From assembly GCF_000174435.1 (NCBI RefSeq), contig NZ_ACJN02000003.1:512263-576262 (forward strand): a stretch of DNA of 64,000 nucleotides. The letters run 5' to 3'. Of this stretch, positions 61,626 to 64,000 are shown in pieces. The notes under the pieces were generated by a model. That model saw nothing but the letters and a program-made list of their open reading frames with translations, made no database searches and was not told the DNA's origin. Made by a program: the position numbers and the translations under genes. Source of the DNA: Desulfonatronospira thiodismutans ASO3-1 (GTDB lineage Bacteria > Desulfobacterota > Desulfovibrionia > Desulfovibrionales > Desulfonatronovibrionaceae). The first letter of the stretch is position 1. Each line of letters opens with the position of its first letter.

Positions 61626-61877
61626 TGCAAATCCTCCTTAAGATTATGTTTACTACCCTGTTTATAAAAACCGCCCCACCTCGTTAGCCGGTACGGTGAC
61701 GGCTTAACCACTGGACTGACGTTGCGTGCAGCCGAATTTCGTGATTTTTCCCACAATGAAGGTCTGATGTCAATAGTAATTTCCAAACTGAGCCATGGAT
61801 TCGGCATTTCAGCAATTTCTTCCATTTAGCCGGTTATACCCCCCATCCCTGACCCCCATGAGGGCTCTCCTGGAGAA

Positions 61878-62495
61878 TCAGCCCGTCTGTTCCAGCTCCT
61901 GCCAGATTTCGGGAGCTACTTCATAGCCGGTTTCCTGGGCCTTCTTGAAGTACTTACTGGCCGCTTCAAAATCCTGCCTGTCCATGCAGGCAAGGCCCAT
62001 GGTATTGTAGGCCGGGCCGAAATTGGGCTCGAGATCAACAGCCTTCTGGCACTGCTGCAGGCAACCTTCCAGATCCCCCTGCATATAATAGGCATTGCCC
62101 AGGGTTGCATGGGCCTGCACAAACTGGGGATCAAAGGAAATGGCCCGCTTCAGGGAGGCAATGGCCTTGTCCACGTCGCCGCGCTGCAGGTGGACAAACC
62201 CCATGTTGCCGTGCGGCACAGCAAAGCGGTGCCTGATTTTGCTGGCCATTTCATTGTAACTGAAACAACCATCCAGGTCACCTTCGTTCATGGCTATACC
62301 GCCAAGCTGTACATAAGCCTCGGCCAGGTCGGGAGATTTGCGGATGGCCTCCTGCAGATACTGCCTGGCGGTCTCAAAGTCACGCAGGGCCATGTAATGC
62401 ACTCCTAAATTGTAGTTGGTCACCCCGCACTCGGGATTCTTGGCCAGTCTGGCTTTTAGTTCCTGGATCTTTTCTTCAATGCTGCTTTGAGTCAT
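61878..62495 (-). CDS. TPR-repeat protein
   Basis: 205 residues built from about five tetratricopeptide repeats after a short N-terminal helix. Typical repeat pieces are GVHYMALRDFETARQYLQEA, NMGFVHLQRGDVDKAIASL, TLGNAYYMQGDLEGCLQQC and TMGLACMDRQDFEAASKYF. There is no signal peptide, so a cytoplasmic scaffold is likely. It is the last gene of a three-gene minus-strand operon with the 119-residue protein and the CxxCxxCC protein, upstream of dsrA. Partner unknown. Confidence 0.9.
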   Translation of the reverse strand: MTQSSIEEKIQELKARLAKNPECGVTNYNLGVHYMALRDFETARQYLQEAIRKSPDLAEAYVQLGGIAMNEGDLDGCFSYNEMASKIRHRFAVPHGNMGFVHLQRGDVDKAIASLKRAISFDPQFVQAHATLGNAYYMQGDLEGCLQQCQKAVDLEPNFGPAYNTMGLACMDRQDFEAASKYFKKAQETGYEVAPEIWQELEQTG

Positions 62496-62525
62496 ATATG
62501 CTCCTGGTAAAATATTTTTGCAGGA

Positions 62526-62885
62526 CTACCTTTCCTTGTATTCCTTGTTTTCCCTCTTGAGAAGCTCGCTGTACCACAGGGAAAACTCGTACATGGCCCG
62601 GATCCTGTCCTCGTCATTAATGATGCCCATGCACATTTCCAGAACACCCTGACCATAGGAATTGCTGTACTCCCTGGGCGGGCGTTCATGCAGAAACATG
62701 CGCATAAGTTCCTTGCTGGTCCTCTGGGTCCCGTCACGCCTGATCTCGATGGGATTTTTGGGTTCCTGAAAAGGATCCCAGCGATCATAGCCTATCCTGT
62801 CGATGAATTTTTTCCTGCGCGGGGCCAGTGAATCGTATATGGCTTTTTTGTGCCTGTCCTGTTCCTGTCTGTTTTCCTCGCTCAT
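62526..62885 (-). CDS. Conserved hypothetical protein (119 aa)
   Basis: I do not recognise the family. The protein is strongly charged and mostly helical, with no Cys pair, signal or membrane segment. It starts MSEENRQEQDRHKKAIYDSL, has an aromatic middle (IGYDRWDPFQEPKNPIEIRR) and ends in a charged helix (WYSELLKRENKEYKER). It lies three bases after the stop of the CxxCxxCC gene and 30 bp before the TPR gene, so all three should be one transcript. Its place near dsr genes suggests a sulfate-reducer-specific role, by inference only. Confidence 0.8.
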   Translation of the reverse strand: MSEENRQEQDRHKKAIYDSLAPRRKKFIDRIGYDRWDPFQEPKNPIEIRRDGTQRTSKELMRMFLHERPPREYSNSYGQGVLEMCMGIINDEDRIRAMYEFSLWYSELLKRENKEYKER

Positions 62886-62888
62886 GAA

Positions 62889-63614
62889 CTACTCTCCGGA
62901 TCCCAGCACCCATTCCCGGGTGGGTCCTTTCTGATCTTTGGAAGTTGTTTCGCATGAATTCTGTGCAGCCTCAACCCCCAGGTATTCCCGGTCATACTCG
63001 GTAAGCAGGGCCATGGAAACAGGCACCAGGACAGTATGCAGTTCAACATACTTAGTCCCTATGCCTTTGGCCAGTTCCTGGCTCAAGTGCAATAACTGCT
63101 CATGCAGCTTGTGCATATCCACTGTAGGATACTGTACTCCCGGCTCAAACCTGGACATGGAGCAGGAGACAGTATTTTCTCCTATTTTCATGGGCAGCCC
63201 GTAAAGACGACAGGTCAGCGGCCTGGATTCGTAAAGAATGCACTTGCCTTCCATCAGAAGAGGGCACTGAACTCTTTCTTTACCCGCCTTTTTCAGAATC
63301 TCTTCCTCAGAGGCCCCGCCTTCATGTTCCTTGAAGAGCTGCTTTTTTATCTTGTGGGTCCTGCGGTCAGCCTTGTCTGCTTCCACCAGGACCATGTTCC
63401 TCAAGCTGGTGTCCAGCTCCTGAAACCTGTGGTTCAGATACAGGGCCTCCACCAGGGACAGGTCAAAAAGGGCATAACAGCAATCCGTGCAGCCGTCATC
63501 GCAGCGCACCTCGCCCGGGAAATCCCCCTTCATCTTGTGAAATATACTGTCAACGCCCTGCATCAATTGCTCATATCTTGAAAAATAAGGGCTTAAATCT
63601 ATGCCTGAATTCAT
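62889..63614 (-). CDS. YkgJ-family CxxCxxCC zinc/iron-chelating protein
   Basis: 241 residues. It has the cluster-type motif CDDGCTDCCYALFDLSLVEA (Cys near 38-46) and a second group CPLLMEGKCILYESRPLTCR (near 116-136), the usual pair of the YkgJ family, thought to bind zinc or an iron-sulfur cluster. Substrate unknown. It is the first gene of a minus-strand operon with the 119-residue protein and the TPR protein. The ~200-bp region upstream separates it from the ferredoxin gene. Confidence 0.88.
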   Translation of the reverse strand: MNSGIDLSPYFSRYEQLMQGVDSIFHKMKGDFPGEVRCDDGCTDCCYALFDLSLVEALYLNHRFQELDTSLRNMVLVEADKADRRTHKIKKQLFKEHEGGASEEEILKKAGKERVQCPLLMEGKCILYESRPLTCRLYGLPMKIGENTVSCSMSRFEPGVQYPTVDMHKLHEQLLHLSQELAKGIGTKYVELHTVLVPVSMALLTEYDREYLGVEAAQNSCETTSKDQKGPTREWVLGSGE

Positions 63615-63760
63615 GGTTCCTCCTGATACCAGTTCTCTACAGATACAGGACCTTTATAGTATCTTTTTTTTCTGTTCACAACTGTCAATCTTAATCAAAT
63701 TTTAATCACCTCACGGGTGTAAAAAAAACTTCAGCACCCTGCCGGACACAGGACAAAAAA

Positions 63761-63788
63761 GAAGGGGAGGGCCAAGGCCCTCCCCTTC
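63761..63788 (-). terminator. Intrinsic terminator of the ferredoxin gene
   Basis: GAAGGGGAGGGCC (63761-63773) pairs with GGCCCTCCCCTTC (63776-63788) around AA, giving a 13-bp GC-rich stem. On the minus strand it is followed by TTTTTT. It starts 24 bases after the ferredoxin stop codon, so the ferredoxin mRNA should be monocistronic. Confidence 0.85.
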
Positions 63789-63811
63789 TTATCATCTGCG
63801 CAAAAGCAAGA

Positions 63812-64000
63812 TTACTGCTCTGTTACGGTAATAGCGCCCTCTTCACAGACTTCCACACAGGACTCACAGCCCAGGCACTCTTCCATGTTCACGGGATCAG
63901 CCTTGCCGTCCTTGAGCTCGAATACTTCAACGGGACATACGTCAACACATTCACCGTCGCCGTTGCATTTTTCCACATCTACAGTTACCAGGTAAGACAT
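63812..64000 (-). CDS. Ferredoxin with one Asp-containing and one standard cluster motif
   Basis: 62 residues, complete at the window edge (ATG at 63998-64000). Two cluster motifs are visible. The N-terminal one reads C-x2-D-x2-C-x3-CP (CNGDGECVDVCP), with Asp where the second Cys is expected. The C-terminal one is C-x2-C-x2-C-x3-C (CLGCESCVEVC). Seven of the eight usual Cys in these motifs are present. In Desulfovibrio africanus Fd III and Pyrococcus ferredoxin, Asp at this position gives a cluster that converts between [3Fe-4S] and [4Fe-4S]. It is a soluble low-potential electron carrier and very acidic. A strong terminator follows it. Confidence 0.95.
   Translation of the reverse strand: MSYLVTVDVEKCNGDGECVDVCPVEVFELKDGKADPVNMEECLGCESCVEVCEEGAITVTEQ

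Noticed and set aside
61660-61760. Possible tRNA-like sequence (GTTAGCCGGTACGGTGACGG region)
   Set aside because: No TPsiC-loop consensus, no cloverleaf arms of proper length and no anticodon stem could be drawn. No tRNA or rRNA gene was recognised anywhere in the window.
61553-61825. A 90-residue minus-strand open frame overlapping the start of dsrA
   Set aside because: It overlaps dsrA in another frame, has no ribosome site and no similarity to a known family. The region is better explained as the dsr promoter and leader.

Overview
The window looks like part of a chromosome of a dissimilatory sulfate-reducing deltaproteobacterium of the Desulfovibrionales type. The strongest evidence is the run dsrA-dsrB-dsrD-cbiA at 57364-61625 (minus strand), with a small ferredoxin and a CxxCxxCC cluster protein nearby. 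The genus cannot be settled from the sequence.

Layout. 1-7448 (minus strand): an RND efflux pump with its adaptor, and a lone Tat-exported molybdopterin oxidoreductase. 7449-10980: a field of palindromic repeats interrupted by one complete IS4-family element (8219-10571). Its ends, its 10-bp target duplication and its DruA-fused transposase are all visible. 10981-40739: a roughly 30-kb signalling island. It holds an EAL-HDOD protein, REC-HD-GYP, PAS hybrid kinases, an XRE-PAS-GGDEF fusion, a kaiC-kaiB-kaiB-kinase cassette, a lone CheX, a frameshifted REC-HDOD gene, HD-GYP proteins (one degenerate) and another REC-PAS kinase. No flagellar, pilus or exopolysaccharide genes accompany them. 41400-42308: a PRPP synthetase resembling the plant class II type. 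43154-49596: a tightly packed plus-strand cassette of [NiFe]-hydrogenase small and large subunits, maturation protease, PAS hybrid histidine kinase with Hpt, and a receiver-GGDEF diguanylate cyclase. This reads as a hydrogen-to-c-di-GMP signalling system and is the best candidate in the window for something little described. 49597-51576: a DUF559 nuclease gene between repeats, then a tandem array of about ten ~104-bp units. 51577-57363: a methyltransferase-flippase pair, an ArsR regulator, murJ, a DUF1015 gene and a tRNA m6A methyltransferase. 57364-64000 (minus strand): cbiA, dsrD, dsrB, dsrA, then a TPR/hypothetical/CxxCxxCC operon and a ferredoxin.

The intergenic DNA is unusual. At least eight places carry copies of one repeat superfamily built on an inverted CCCCTCCTT/AAGGAGGGG core. 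Several also carry a second quasi-palindromic element rich in CCCATAC octamers. MITE-like and REP-like inverted repeats occur as well. These fill nearly every gap over 300 bp between 4.4 and 51.5 kb and are absent from the murJ-dsr part.

Functionally the window joins core sulfite reduction (Dsr, CbiA, ferredoxin) to a dense set of sensors that mostly end in phosphorelay or c-di-GMP output. Inputs suggested by the domains are hydrogen (hydrogenase cassette), a Kai-type timer or energy sensor, and unidentified PAS or PocR ligands.
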